Notes: a model not told the origin generated them from the sequence alone. A stretch of DNA of 7,502 bases from CBDUBU01 sp965365465 (GCA_965365465.1 CBDUBU010000204.1:1-7502); one strand, 5' to 3'; shown: positions 1 through 6,410, counted from the first letter of the stretch. Numbers and translations: made by a program.

Positions 1-1125
1 GGCAAGGCAGCGGAACTGGGCGTCCTTTTCCGGCGTGGTGATGCCTTGCAGACGCTGCATGAAGCCGACGTGATCGCGGTGGACAAGACCGGCACGCTCA
101 CCGAAGGCCGTCCACACCTCACCGATCTTATCGCGCAGCCGGGTTTTGAGGAAAAGGAGGTGCTGCGGCGTGTGGCTGCTGTGGAACGCCTTTCGGAACA
201 CCCCGTAGGCCGCGCTATCGTCGAGGAAGCGGCGCGGCGGGATCTGAAGCTTCCGGAAGCCGTCGGCTTCGAGGCCATACCAGGGTACGGTATCACGGCG
301 ACGGTCGAGGGCCGGCGCGTGTATGTCGGCGCCGACCGGTACATGAAACAGCTTGGCTTTGCGGTGGAGGTGTTTGCGAAAGCGGCGAAACGGCTGGCCG
401 AAGAGGGCAAGACGCCCCTCTATGCGGCCTTTGACCCGGATGAACCAGGGCCGGCTGCTGTGCCCGCCGCCGTGCTGGCCGTAGCCGATCCCATCAAGCA
501 GGATACGCCTGCGGCCATAGCGGCGCTCCATCGCCTCGGCTTGCGCGTGGCAATGGTCACCGGCGACAACAAGACCACGGCAGAGGCGATTGCCCGGCGG
601 CTCGGCATCGACGAGGTGCTGGCCGAGGTGCTGCCGGGGGGCAAGGCGGAGGCCGTGAAGCGGCTGCAAGGCGAAGGGCAAAAGGTCGCCTTCATCGGGG
701 ATGGCATCAACGACGCGCCTGCCCTTGCCCAGGCGGATGTGGGCGTTGCCATTGGCGCCGGCACGGACATTGCCATTGCCTCGGCTGACGTGGTGCTGAT
801 GTCGGCTGACCTGCGGGGCATCCCGGCGGCGCTTGCGCTTTCGCGTGCCACGCTGCGCAACATCAAGCAGAACTTGTTCTGGGCTTTTCTCTATAACATC
901 ATTCTGATTCCTGTGGCAGCCGGTGCGCTTTATCCTTCTTTCGGGATATTGCTCTCGCCGGTCTTTGCCGCCGCCGCAATGGGCGCCTCCAGTGTGTTCG
1001 TCCTGACCAATGCGCTCAGGCTGCGGCGCTTCAAGCCGCCTGTGCTTCGTGGAGGAGAACCAGTCCAGCCTGGCGCGCCTTCCGGATTGCGCCCTGTTCC
1101 TGAGCCGCTGGCCGCAGAGGGATAA
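1..1125 (+). CDS. copA: Copper-exporting P1B-type ATPase, C-terminal part (5' end outside window)
   Basis: ATP-driven export of Cu(I) across the cytoplasmic membrane. The frame is open from base 1, so this is the last 374 residues of a protein that in this family usually has 700-850; the metal-binding N-terminus and the first six helices lie upstream. Visible in order, numbering from base 1: the phosphorylation motif DKTGT with the acceptor Asp at residue 28; the P1B-specific SEHP signature of the nucleotide-binding domain (His67-Pro68); TGDN at 187-190; GDGINDAP from 233; then two membrane helices at about 292-332. The helices carry YN (298-299) and MxxSS (327-331), the residue set that marks Cu+/Ag+ pumps (P1B-1) rather than Zn/Cd/Co pumps. 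A Pro-rich cytoplasmic tail of about 30 residues follows, and there is a small insertion (DPDEPGPAAVP) before the ADPIK segment. An internal TTG at 46 is not the start, because conserved sequence continues upstream of it. The gene ends at TAA 1123-1125 and converges on the helicase gene. Confidence 0.94.
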   Translation, partial: GKAAELGVLFRRGDALQTLHEADVIAVDKTGTLTEGRPHLTDLIAQPGFEEKEVLRRVAAVERLSEHPVGRAIVEEAARRDLKLPEAVGFEAIPGYGITATVEGRRVYVGADRYMKQLGFAVEVFAKAAKRLAEEGKTPLYAAFDPDEPGPAAVPAAVLAVADPIKQDTPAAIAALHRLGLRVAMVTGDNKTTAEAIARRLGIDEVLAEVLPGGKAEAVKRLQGEGQKVAFIGDGINDAPALAQADVGVAIGAGTDIAIASADVVLMSADLRGIPAALALSRATLRNIKQNLFWAFLYNIILIPVAAGALYPSFGILLSPVFAAAAMGASSVFVLTNALRLRRFKPPVLRGGEPVQPGAPSGLRPVPEPLAAEG

Positions 1126-1146
1126 CGCAGAAGCAGCGCAAGCACG

Positions 1147-1208
1147 AACCCGGCGGCCGATTTCAATTTCTGAGAACCATCCGGCAACTTGATTTTTCCC
1201 GCCGGGTT
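1147..1208. repeat. Perfect 10-bp inverted repeat downstream of copA
   Basis: AACCCGGCGG (1147-1156) is exactly complementary to CCGCCGGGTT (1199-1208), with 42 bases between. It starts 21 bases after the copA stop codon. It could fold as a long-loop stem in the copA 3' UTR, or mark the outer edge of the repeat cluster that begins at 1244. There is no T-run after the right arm, so a standard intrinsic terminator is unlikely. Confidence 0.45.
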
Positions 1209-1210
1209 GT

Positions 1211-1231
1211 AAAACAGGCTCCCGGCGCCTG
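1211..1231 (-). terminator. Possible weak intrinsic terminator, minus strand
   Basis: Read on the minus strand, CAGGC and GCCTG (plus-strand 1227-1231 and 1215-1219) form a 5-bp G+C-rich stem with a 7-base loop, followed directly by TTTT (1214-1211). It could stop minus-strand transcripts coming from the helicase gene, but it lies about 570 bases past that stop codon. The stem is short and falls in the flank of repeat copy R1, so it may simply be repeat sequence. Confidence 0.22.
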
Positions 1232-1243
1232 CCTGACTTCACG

Positions 1244-1274
1244 CATAGAGGCATCCCTTTGTTCAGCATGACAC
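1244..1274 (-). repeat. Interspersed repeat copy R1 (GCTGAAC subtype)
   Basis: On the minus strand this reads GTGTCATGCTGAAC, then a short variable part and CCTCTATG. The next ten bases are followed by GGCAGG (plus-strand 1228-1233), matching the outer flank of other copies. It pairs with R2 through ATGACAC/GTGTCAT and CATAGA/TCTATG. Confidence 0.8.
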
Positions 1275-1305
1275 GAGGGGAAGGTTGTGATGAAACCTGA
1301 CCGAC

Positions 1306-1337
1306 GTGTCATCCTGAGCGAACGCGAAGAGTCTATG
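1306..1337 (+). repeat. Interspersed repeat copy R2 (CCTGAGC subtype)
   Basis: This copy begins GTGTCATCCTGAGCGAA and ends TCTATG, with a few extra bases in the middle (CGCGAAGA) compared with R6. Ten bases later comes TGCAGG. The following stretch to about 1385 also aligns with the sequence after R6, including ACAGC-CCG-AAG, so the repeat unit is larger than its core. Confidence 0.8.
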
Positions 1338-1400
1338 TCGCAAGACTTGCAGGCGCTCTGACAAAAGGGACAGCACCGAAGGAGAGTGCGTGCCATGACC

Positions 1401-1431
1401 CATAGATGCTTTGCTGCGTTTAGCGTGGCAC
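1401..1431 (-). repeat. Interspersed repeat copy R3 (degenerate)
   Basis: This is the most diverged copy. On the minus strand it reads GTGCCACGCTAAACGCAG and ends CATCTATG, recognisable as the GCTGAAC subtype with several substitutions. It sits exactly 157 bases after R1 and 31 bases before R4, and this spacing supports the assignment. GGCACG follows at a 6-base instead of a 10-base distance. Confidence 0.6.
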
Positions 1432-1462
1432 AGAACGAGGGGACTGTTTCTTCCTTCCTAAA

Positions 1463-1492
1463 GTGTCATCCTGAGCCTGCGAAGGATCTATG
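1463..1492 (+). repeat. Interspersed repeat copy R4 (CCTGAGC subtype)
   Basis: This copy begins GTGTCATCCTGAGC and ends GAAGGATCTATG, with CTGC inserted between. Ten bases later comes GGCACG. It lies exactly 157 bases after R2. Confidence 0.82.
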
Positions 1493-1553
1493 CTTTGAGG
1501 TTGGCACGTGACCCGCAAAGGCGCCGGAGGCAGGGGTTCTGCCACGCTTCGAG

Positions 1554-1584
1554 CATAGAGGCGTCCCTGCGTTCAGCATGACAC
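1554..1584 (-). repeat. Interspersed repeat copy R5 (GCTGAAC subtype)
   Basis: On the minus strand this reads GTGTCATGCTGAACGCAGGG and ends CCTCTATG. It differs from R1 at only a few positions in the middle. Ten bases further on the same strand is GGCAGA. Confidence 0.82.
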
Positions 1585-1684
1585 AGGTAGGGACGTTCAG
1601 GCAGACGAAGCAAAGGGTCAGGCTGACGGAAAGGACGTTCCCAAACGGCATAACGGGCAAGGAAACGCCGCTCCTTTCCCCAAC

Positions 1685-1710
1685 GTGTCATCCTGAGCGA
1701 AGGATCTATG
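1685..1710 (+). repeat. Interspersed repeat copy R6 (CCTGAGC subtype, shortest form)
   Basis: This is the most compact copy: GTGTCATCCTGAGC followed directly by GAAGGATCTATG. Ten bases later comes GGCAGGCAGCCCGGCAAG, and the flank stays alignable with that of R2 to about 1760, which is 38 bases from the helicase stop codon. Confidence 0.85.
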
Positions 1711-1797
1711 CTTTCTGATTGGCAGGCAGCCCGGCAAGAGAAACAGCGCCGTAAGGGAGCGCCCGCTTACAAGGTAAAGGATCAGAAATGTGTTTGC

Positions 1798-4700
1798 TCA
1801 CAAGCCCCCGTCCCCTGCCATGCGGTCAAATGCTTTCCACTGAATGACCTGCGTGACGGAACCGATGCCGGGGTGCGCGAAGGCTGCTTCCCGGCGACCA
1901 TCATCGCAGAACTGGCGAAACTGCTTCAGCATCATGGATTCGAGAAGCACCTGCCGGTCGTCGGGTACGGCGTCGAGCACCACGTCAGAGCAGAGAACGA
2001 CCAGTTTGGCCCGCGCACGGGTGGCGGCCACGTTGAACCGGTTGCGGGAAAGCAAAAACCCGGCTTCCGCATCCGCATACTCGGCATCGGCCACGCCATA
2101 GGACACCACAACCGCATCGCGCTCCTTGCCCTGAAGTTTCTCAACGGTGTCCACGAGCGGCATGGGCTTTTCCGGAGCGCCGAAGCCGCTTCGCGCCAGG
2201 GCGGCGCGGATCGTGGCATTCTGCGCCCGGTGCGGCGAAAGTACGGCAGCGCCGTCGCGGGCAAAAGCTTCCGGCGTGTACACCGCTCCGGTTTTGCCGT
2301 CGATCAGGATCTGGCTCAGGCGAAGAATAAGCCGGGCAGCCACGTCGGCCTCAATCGGGTTGCGAACCGTGAAGCTCTGCGGCGGCGTGTACCACGCCAG
2401 CACCACCGGCCGTTCCGGATGCAGGAGGAAGTCGATCTCGTCCTCTGCGTCCGCATCGAGCAAGGGCAGGGTCTCGATCCTGAGATGGGGGAAGGCTGAG
2501 ACGTAGTCGTTGTAGATCGCGGCGCGCGGGTACGCCGTGATCGGCTCGCTCATGCGGAAATTCCAGGTGAGCTGAAAAAGCATCCGGTCTTCGATGCCCG
2601 GCTCCTGCGGCGCCCGCTTCTCCATCTTGTGCCGGGCAAAAGCAAAGACGGAGGAGAGAACCGGCTGATGTTCCTCCGGGTAAATGCCCTGGACGATGGG
2701 CGGAAGCTGCTTGTCGTCGCCGGAAAGAATGATGCTGCCTTCAGGTCTGGAGGAGGCGAAAGCAATGATGGCGTCCGGAAGGCGCAACTGTGAGGCTTCA
2801 TCGACGAGCACGACATCGAAAAAGGGCCTGCCCGGGCCGGGCGCTTCCAGCATGGTTTTGTAGAGGCTCCACACCGTACCGCCGACGATCAGGCAGCGCG
2901 GCGCTTCACCGACTACGGCGCCGGAGAGGTCGTTTTCCGCTATGCGCGTTACGCTTTCCGGCAACTCTGCGTCGGCGCCATTCGGTTTGCCGAGCTTGGC
3001 GACGTTCAGATCATCGCCTGAAAGTCCGTACCGTTCGGCGAGTTCTGCCGTCTTCTTGAGAACGTTGACGATGGCGTGGTGGGTCGCTGCCGTTACGAGG
3101 ATGCGGTAAGGGCATCCGGCGCGGCGCGCTGCGAGGGCATACGCAATGAGAATGTGGGCAACGGTGTGCGTCTTGCCGGTGCCGGGCGGCCCCCAGATCA
3201 TCGTCAGCGGCTCGAAAAAGACGCCACGCAATGCCCTCCACTGCCCGTCGTTGAGCACGCGGTTGGGATCGGGTTTCCGCCCATCCTTACCCGTCGTCGC
3301 GGTGATGCGTTTGCGAAGGTCGTATTCAACGCGGTGGACATCCCGAAAGAAAGGCCGCCAGCCGGGGATCGTACCGTGCTGAAGCAGCGCGCCAACGTGC
3401 CGGGCGGCTTCGGGAGCATCCTGTAGCCTGGCAAGGGTGCTGAGGACGCGTTCGGTGAGAAAGTCCTCGTATAGCTTGTCCAGTACAAATGCCCGATCCG
3501 GGCGTTCGGCAAGTTCCAGCGCCTCGCGGAACTTGCCCGGGTTGTCTGGGCGCAGCGCCACCTGCGGCGGCGAGGCGGCAAGGTCGTATGTTTCGAGCGT
3601 GACGCGAAAGTTTTTGTAACGCCATCCGGCGCGTTCGGCAAAGAGCGGCCCATCAACGGCATGGATGAGCACTTCCGGCTCGTCCTCCGGCGTAACGACG
3701 AGCGACCAGTCGCCTTCCGCGAACTTGGCGTCGCGGCAGGCCGGATCGAAGGTGAACCACAGCACGCCGCCGCCCTGCTCGTCACGCTCCGGCAGGTAGC
3801 GAAGGCCGCGAATGGCTTCGAACCGGGCGGCGCGGTCCTCTACGGAAAGTGTGTGCAGGTGCTTCGTCTGGAGTTCGGCCAGCGCCGCTTCGAGCAGGGA
3901 AAACACACGAAGCGCATCGACCAGTTCAAAGTCGGTGGGGTCGAATGCGCTATGAAGCCGGAACGGCTCCTTTTTCAGCAGAAGCAGGCCGGGGCTGCCT
4001 GCTTCGCGTTGCGTCCGGTGATCCTGCTTGAGCCGCCGAATGATGGAATCGGTGGCGCGGAGCTTGTTGCGCGCCACCCGTTCGATCTCCGCCAGCACCT
4101 CCGGCGGCGTCATCGCCCCGGCGCTGGTCTCGAAAGGCTTGTTTTCCCAGACATCATGAATGCGCTCAAAGGCAATCTGGTTCGTGTGCCGCCAGCCAAA
4201 GCCATAAGGAGGGCGGTAGGTGTATCCCTGGTCCTCGCCTTCTCTGGACTGCGGCTGGTACAGTGTGGAAACGGTTTCGAGGTCATACAGGTAGGGCGCC
4301 GGCAAGGCGACGAGCTGGCGCAGCGCGCTTGCCACCACGGTTCCGGGCATGGTGCGGAACGTGTCGGCGTCGGGCAGCGCAGTCTCCGGCGGGAACAGCC
4401 GCACGAGGCGCACCATCTCGCGGCGCAGCGCCGGAGAGGCTTGCAGAAGGCGCCGTTCCAGGGCGCTTTTGATCGCCTCTAGATCAAGCGTGTCATAGAT
4501 ATAGAAATGGAGCGTCTTCTGGCGTTTTTTCCGTTCCCAGGTTGTATCCTTGCGAGCCTGCTTTAATGCGTCCAGAGCTACGCGGACGGACTCCTCCAGG
4601 CGGGTCCGTTCTTCGAGAAGGGGCTGGTGCTCTGCTCTGGCCTTGTATAACCGGGCCGGGGCCTTCTCCCTGAAAGCGATCAGGGCGCGCTCCGCCGCTG

Positions 4701-6060
4701 CAAGGGCTTCGGCGGCTGCGCGAACGTCCGGCTCATCGTCGAGAGGCGTTGCTGCGATTTCCCGGTTCGCTGCATCCGCACGCTCCATCAGGTCGTTGAG
4801 CGTGCGGAGAAAGGGCAGGAGCGCCTCTTCCTCTGCGTCGCGGCGCTCCGCAATGAAGACCTTTTCAATGCCGATAGGGCGTTTTGCCGTCGGGTCCCAC
4901 CCTTCGTAGCTCTTGATGCCAAGCGCGAAAACGGTGTCGGTAACGCTGTCCTTCTCGGCGCTCAGGACAACGCGAACATCATCGTTCCAGGGCATCTGGA
5001 GCGTGGAGGCCGCGAGCGTACGAGCGGCGCCGTCGTCAAGCGCCTGCGCCGAAGCAACGTACCGTTCCAGGTTGAGCGAGAGATCGTGGCTGAGCAGCCG
5101 GAGTTCGCTGGCCTGCACGCTCACCGGATCGAGCCGGGCCAGGTCCTGATGTGTCGTCAAGCCGCATTCTCGGAGCCGGCGCTTCGACTCCGAACTGATG
5201 TACGCTACCCGCGAGAGGTCTGATTGCGCGTCGGCCTCCTCCCGGCAGCCTTCCACGTATTCGCAGAGCAGGCATTTCGCGCAGACGTGAAAATGCGCTT
5301 CGGCTGCCGGCGTGCCGAGCAGCCCGGCAACGCGGCTGCGGAGAAAATCTTCCACGGCGAGGCGATAGGGAGGGAGTTTAAACGTTTCCGGCTCGTCTTT
5401 GCGGGAGCGGATCACCCCGTGCCCGGCGTCTACTTCCAGATGATCGAGGCCGAGCGCGGTCAGCACATGCTCCAGCAGGAGCGTATAGAAGGCAACCTGG
5501 ATGAAGTGCTCATGCCGGGCCGCCGAGCTTGCCTTGAAATCCCACACGCGCAGGCTGTAGCGCCCATTTGCAGTCGGCGCTACTTCGATGAGATCCGGCT
5601 TGGCCGTACTCAGGGCAATGGGATCGGGAGAAAGACCAAAGCGTTGCAGGAAGCGGGCTTCTTCCATCGCAGGCAGCGCGATCTCAAGCTGGGCGATAAA
5701 AGCGGGCGGCTCAGTCCCGAACAGGGTTTTGAACCGGTCCATCGGCAGCGGCTGGACGGTTTGTCTGCCGCGATGCTCGATGATGCCGCCTATGTAAATA
5801 CGGTCTTCGCCGACTTTTTCCTGTAGAAGCCGCAGTTGTTCGATCTCGAACTCGTCGCCCGTCTGCATGAGAAGCCGGGCGGCAGGGCGGGTTGTAGACC
5901 GGTCTTTCTTCGGAACGTTCAGTCCGATTCCGTCATGGCCCCGATCTCGCCCCGTCACCGCTTCCCATCGGAAGAGCCGGTCGCACCGGTGCTTGAAATA
6001 ACGGGCGACGTTGGAGGCTGTCAGGTGAAAGCGTTGATCGGGGAGGGCGGCTGATCGCAT
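1798..6060 (-). CDS. Fe-S PD-(D/E)XK nuclease fused to Upf1/DNA2-type SF1 helicase, 1420 aa
   Basis: Probable ATP-dependent 5'-3' DNA helicase with its own nuclease; cytoplasmic, with no signal peptide or membrane segment. Residues 1-275 look like a RecB/Cas4-type nuclease (TM0106-like): KPD with Asp156, WDFK with Asp174 and Lys176, and QVAFY (188-192). Cys26 plus Cys263, Cys266 and Cys272 (CxxCx5C) match the 4Fe-4S cluster pattern of AddB, Cas4 and DNA2; Cys260 is extra. The middle (about 280-900) has no clear domain, but includes an Ala/Glu/Arg-rich probable coiled coil (about 405-510) and a segment reminiscent of a degenerate YprB-like RNase H fold (about 360-540). The helicase spans about 930-1365: Walker A GPPGTGKT (957-964), Ia TAATHHAIVNV (about 990), Walker B DEAS (1087-1090), III GDDKQLPP (1114-1121), NFRM (1167-1170), V TVEKLQGKERD (from 1305), VI NVAATRARA (from 1343). 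ATG 6060 is preferred because conserved nuclease sequence starts at about residue 11; no Shine-Dalgarno is seen. Biological role (repair or phage defence) is not shown by the neighbours. Confidence 0.93.
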   Translation of the reverse strand: MRSAALPDQRFHLTASNVARYFKHRCDRLFRWEAVTGRDRGHDGIGLNVPKKDRSTTRPAARLLMQTGDEFEIEQLRLLQEKVGEDRIYIGGIIEHRGRQTVQPLPMDRFKTLFGTEPPAFIAQLEIALPAMEEARFLQRFGLSPDPIALSTAKPDLIEVAPTANGRYSLRVWDFKASSAARHEHFIQVAFYTLLLEHVLTALGLDHLEVDAGHGVIRSRKDEPETFKLPPYRLAVEDFLRSRVAGLLGTPAAEAHFHVCAKCLLCEYVEGCREEADAQSDLSRVAYISSESKRRLRECGLTTHQDLARLDPVSVQASELRLLSHDLSLNLERYVASAQALDDGAARTLAASTLQMPWNDDVRVVLSAEKDSVTDTVFALGIKSYEGWDPTAKRPIGIEKVFIAERRDAEEEALLPFLRTLNDLMERADAANREIAATPLDDEPDVRAAAEALAAAERALIAFREKAPARLYKARAEHQPLLEERTRLEESVRVALDALKQARKDTTWERKKRQKTLHFYIYDTLDLEAIKSALERRLLQASPALRREMVRLVRLFPPETALPDADTFRTMPGTVVASALRQLVALPAPYLYDLETVSTLYQPQSREGEDQGYTYRPPYGFGWRHTNQIAFERIHDVWENKPFETSAGAMTPPEVLAEIERVARNKLRATDSIIRRLKQDHRTQREAGSPGLLLLKKEPFRLHSAFDPTDFELVDALRVFSLLEAALAELQTKHLHTLSVEDRAARFEAIRGLRYLPERDEQGGGVLWFTFDPACRDAKFAEGDWSLVVTPEDEPEVLIHAVDGPLFAERAGWRYKNFRVTLETYDLAASPPQVALRPDNPGKFREALELAERPDRAFVLDKLYEDFLTERVLSTLARLQDAPEAARHVGALLQHGTIPGWRPFFRDVHRVEYDLRKRITATTGKDGRKPDPNRVLNDGQWRALRGVFFEPLTMIWGPPGTGKTHTVAHILIAYALAARRAGCPYRILVTAATHHAIVNVLKKTAELAERYGLSGDDLNVAKLGKPNGADAELPESVTRIAENDLSGAVVGEAPRCLIVGGTVWSLYKTMLEAPGPGRPFFDVVLVDEASQLRLPDAIIAFASSRPEGSIILSGDDKQLPPIVQGIYPEEHQPVLSSVFAFARHKMEKRAPQEPGIEDRMLFQLTWNFRMSEPITAYPRAAIYNDYVSAFPHLRIETLPLLDADAEDEIDFLLHPERPVVLAWYTPPQSFTVRNPIEADVAARLILRLSQILIDGKTGAVYTPEAFARDGAAVLSPHRAQNATIRAALARSGFGAPEKPMPLVDTVEKLQGKERDAVVVSYGVADAEYADAEAGFLLSRNRFNVAATRARAKLVVLCSDVVLDAVPDDRQVLLESMMLKQFRQFCDDGRREAAFAHPGIGSVTQVIQWKAFDRMAGDGGL

Positions 6061-6124
6061 CGGGGATGGTTTACGCGCCTTCCCGAAAAGGGAGGGCTGT
6101 GAAACGAAAAATCAGGTTGTTCCG

Positions 6125-6152
6125 GCGGCAGGGTTTGCAAAGAACCTGCCGC
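6125..6152. promoter_or_regulatory. GC-rich hairpin/palindrome near helicase transcript start
   Basis: GCGGCAGG (6125-6132) and CCTGCCGC (6145-6152) are perfectly complementary around a 12-base loop that itself contains the palindrome TTTGCAAA (6134-6141). No T-run follows on either strand, so it is not an ordinary terminator. If the promoter proposed at 6163-6191 is right, the hairpin sits at the very start of the helicase transcript, where it could be an operator or a 5'-UTR structure. Its function is inferred only from its position. Confidence 0.4.
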
Positions 6153-6162
6153 GTGTTGCAAT

Positions 6163-6191
6163 ATTACCGTAATCAGTCGGATTTTCGTCAA
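6163..6191 (-). promoter_or_regulatory. Possible sigma70-type promoter for the helicase-nuclease gene
   Basis: On the minus strand, TTGACG (6191-6186) is a good -35 box (5 of 6 consensus bases). GGTAAT (6168-6163) follows at a 17-base spacing as a 4 of 6 match to a -10 box; TAATAT two bases on is an alternative. The start would be near 6155, giving a leader of about 95 bases. If the organism uses a Bacteroidota-type sigma consensus, this assignment would not hold. Confidence 0.3.
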
Positions 6192-6410
6192 ACAAAGACC
6201 TGATGAGGTATGAATCGGCTATGTGAGGGAGGAACGAAAGAAATCTTTTTCGCATTAACCTACACATTCTTCTGAATTCGTGAAAAATATGTCTGGATTG
6301 CTGCCGCAAACGCAGTCTGTCACGCCCGGTTTGCAAGGTAACTCATCCAGGCTGGAAGGGGTCCTGCATTCTGTCCCTGAGTAAGGTCAACCTCTCTGTC
6401 GCCTCTATCT

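Larger units (their letters stand above)
1244..1710. repeat. Cluster of three head-to-head repeat pairs (mosaic array)
   Basis: Six copies of a 26-32-bp repeat lie in the order minus, plus, minus, plus, minus, plus. They form three pairs (1244-1337, 1401-1492, 1554-1710) in which the two members can base-pair. The gap inside the first two pairs is exactly 31 bases, and both members shift by exactly 157 bases from pair 1 to pair 2. Pair 3 starts 153 bases after pair 2 but has a 100-base gap. All three minus-oriented copies are of a GCTGAAC-like subtype and all three plus-oriented copies of a CCTGAGC subtype. This resembles the two-subtype mosaic (BIME/REP-like) elements known between bacterial genes. 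Five of the six copies are followed by a fixed 10-base spacer and then GGCA or TGCA. Confidence 0.8.
1126..1797. other. Non-coding convergent intergenic region with mosaic repeats
   Basis: This 672-bp stretch separates the 3' ends of the copper ATPase and the helicase-nuclease gene. I see no credible gene in it. The short open frames that cross it are built largely from translated repeat copies (for example the peptide CHAERRDASM on the minus strand) and lack family features. Its content is an inverted repeat (1147-1208), a weak minus-strand terminator-like hairpin (1211-1231), six alternating copies of an interspersed repeat (1244-1710) and flanking sequence that is itself partly conserved between the copies. 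The 100-bp spacer at 1585-1684 carries the octamer GGACGTTC twice (1591 and 1633). Confidence 0.8.
6061..6410. other. Divergent intergenic region between helicase and CNNM genes
   Basis: These 350 bases separate two divergently transcribed genes and must hold both promoters. The part from about 6160 to 6300 is clearly richer in A+T than the genes around it, as expected for promoter DNA. It contains the hairpin at 6125-6152 and the possible helicase promoter at 6163-6191. I could not assign a convincing promoter for the plus-strand gene. The sequence GGTTTGCAA occurs twice (6132-6140 and 6328-6336). The minus-strand open frames here have no protein-like features. Confidence 0.7.

Noticed and set aside
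46..48. TTG codon as start of the copper ATPase gene
   Set aside because: The frame is open to base 1 and the upstream residues (GKAAELGVLFRRGDAL) are typical sequence just before the phosphorylation motif, so the gene continues beyond the window.
420..866. 148-codon minus-strand open frame inside the copper ATPase gene
   Set aside because: It is antisense to a clear P-type ATPase, has a low-complexity Ala/Ser/Pro-rich product and shows no family motif.
1163..1691. Short minus-strand open frames across the intergenic repeats
   Set aside because: Their products share the peptide CHAExRDASM only because the same DNA repeat is translated. Such frames are a common source of spurious hypothetical proteins.
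1244..1710. CRISPR array
   Set aside because: The repeats alternate in orientation, are strongly diverged and have spacers of unequal length (31 to 100 bases), and no cas gene is present. The Cas4-like nuclease domain is part of a helicase fusion.
1708..2506. Plus-strand open frames of 263 and 119 codons
   Set aside because: Apart from the start in the repeats, they lie antisense to helicase motifs V-VI of the large gene, and show no recognisable domain.
3661..4482. 273-codon plus-strand open frame
   Set aside because: It is antisense to the helicase-nuclease gene. Its length is explained by high G+C content and the codon pattern of the real gene.
5224..5826. 200-codon plus-strand open frame
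   Set aside because: It is antisense to the nuclease domain, whose catalytic and Fe-S residues are clearly encoded on the minus strand.
6125..6152. Rho-independent terminator
   Set aside because: The stem is strong, but neither strand has a T-run directly after it, and it lies upstream of both divergent genes rather than after a gene.
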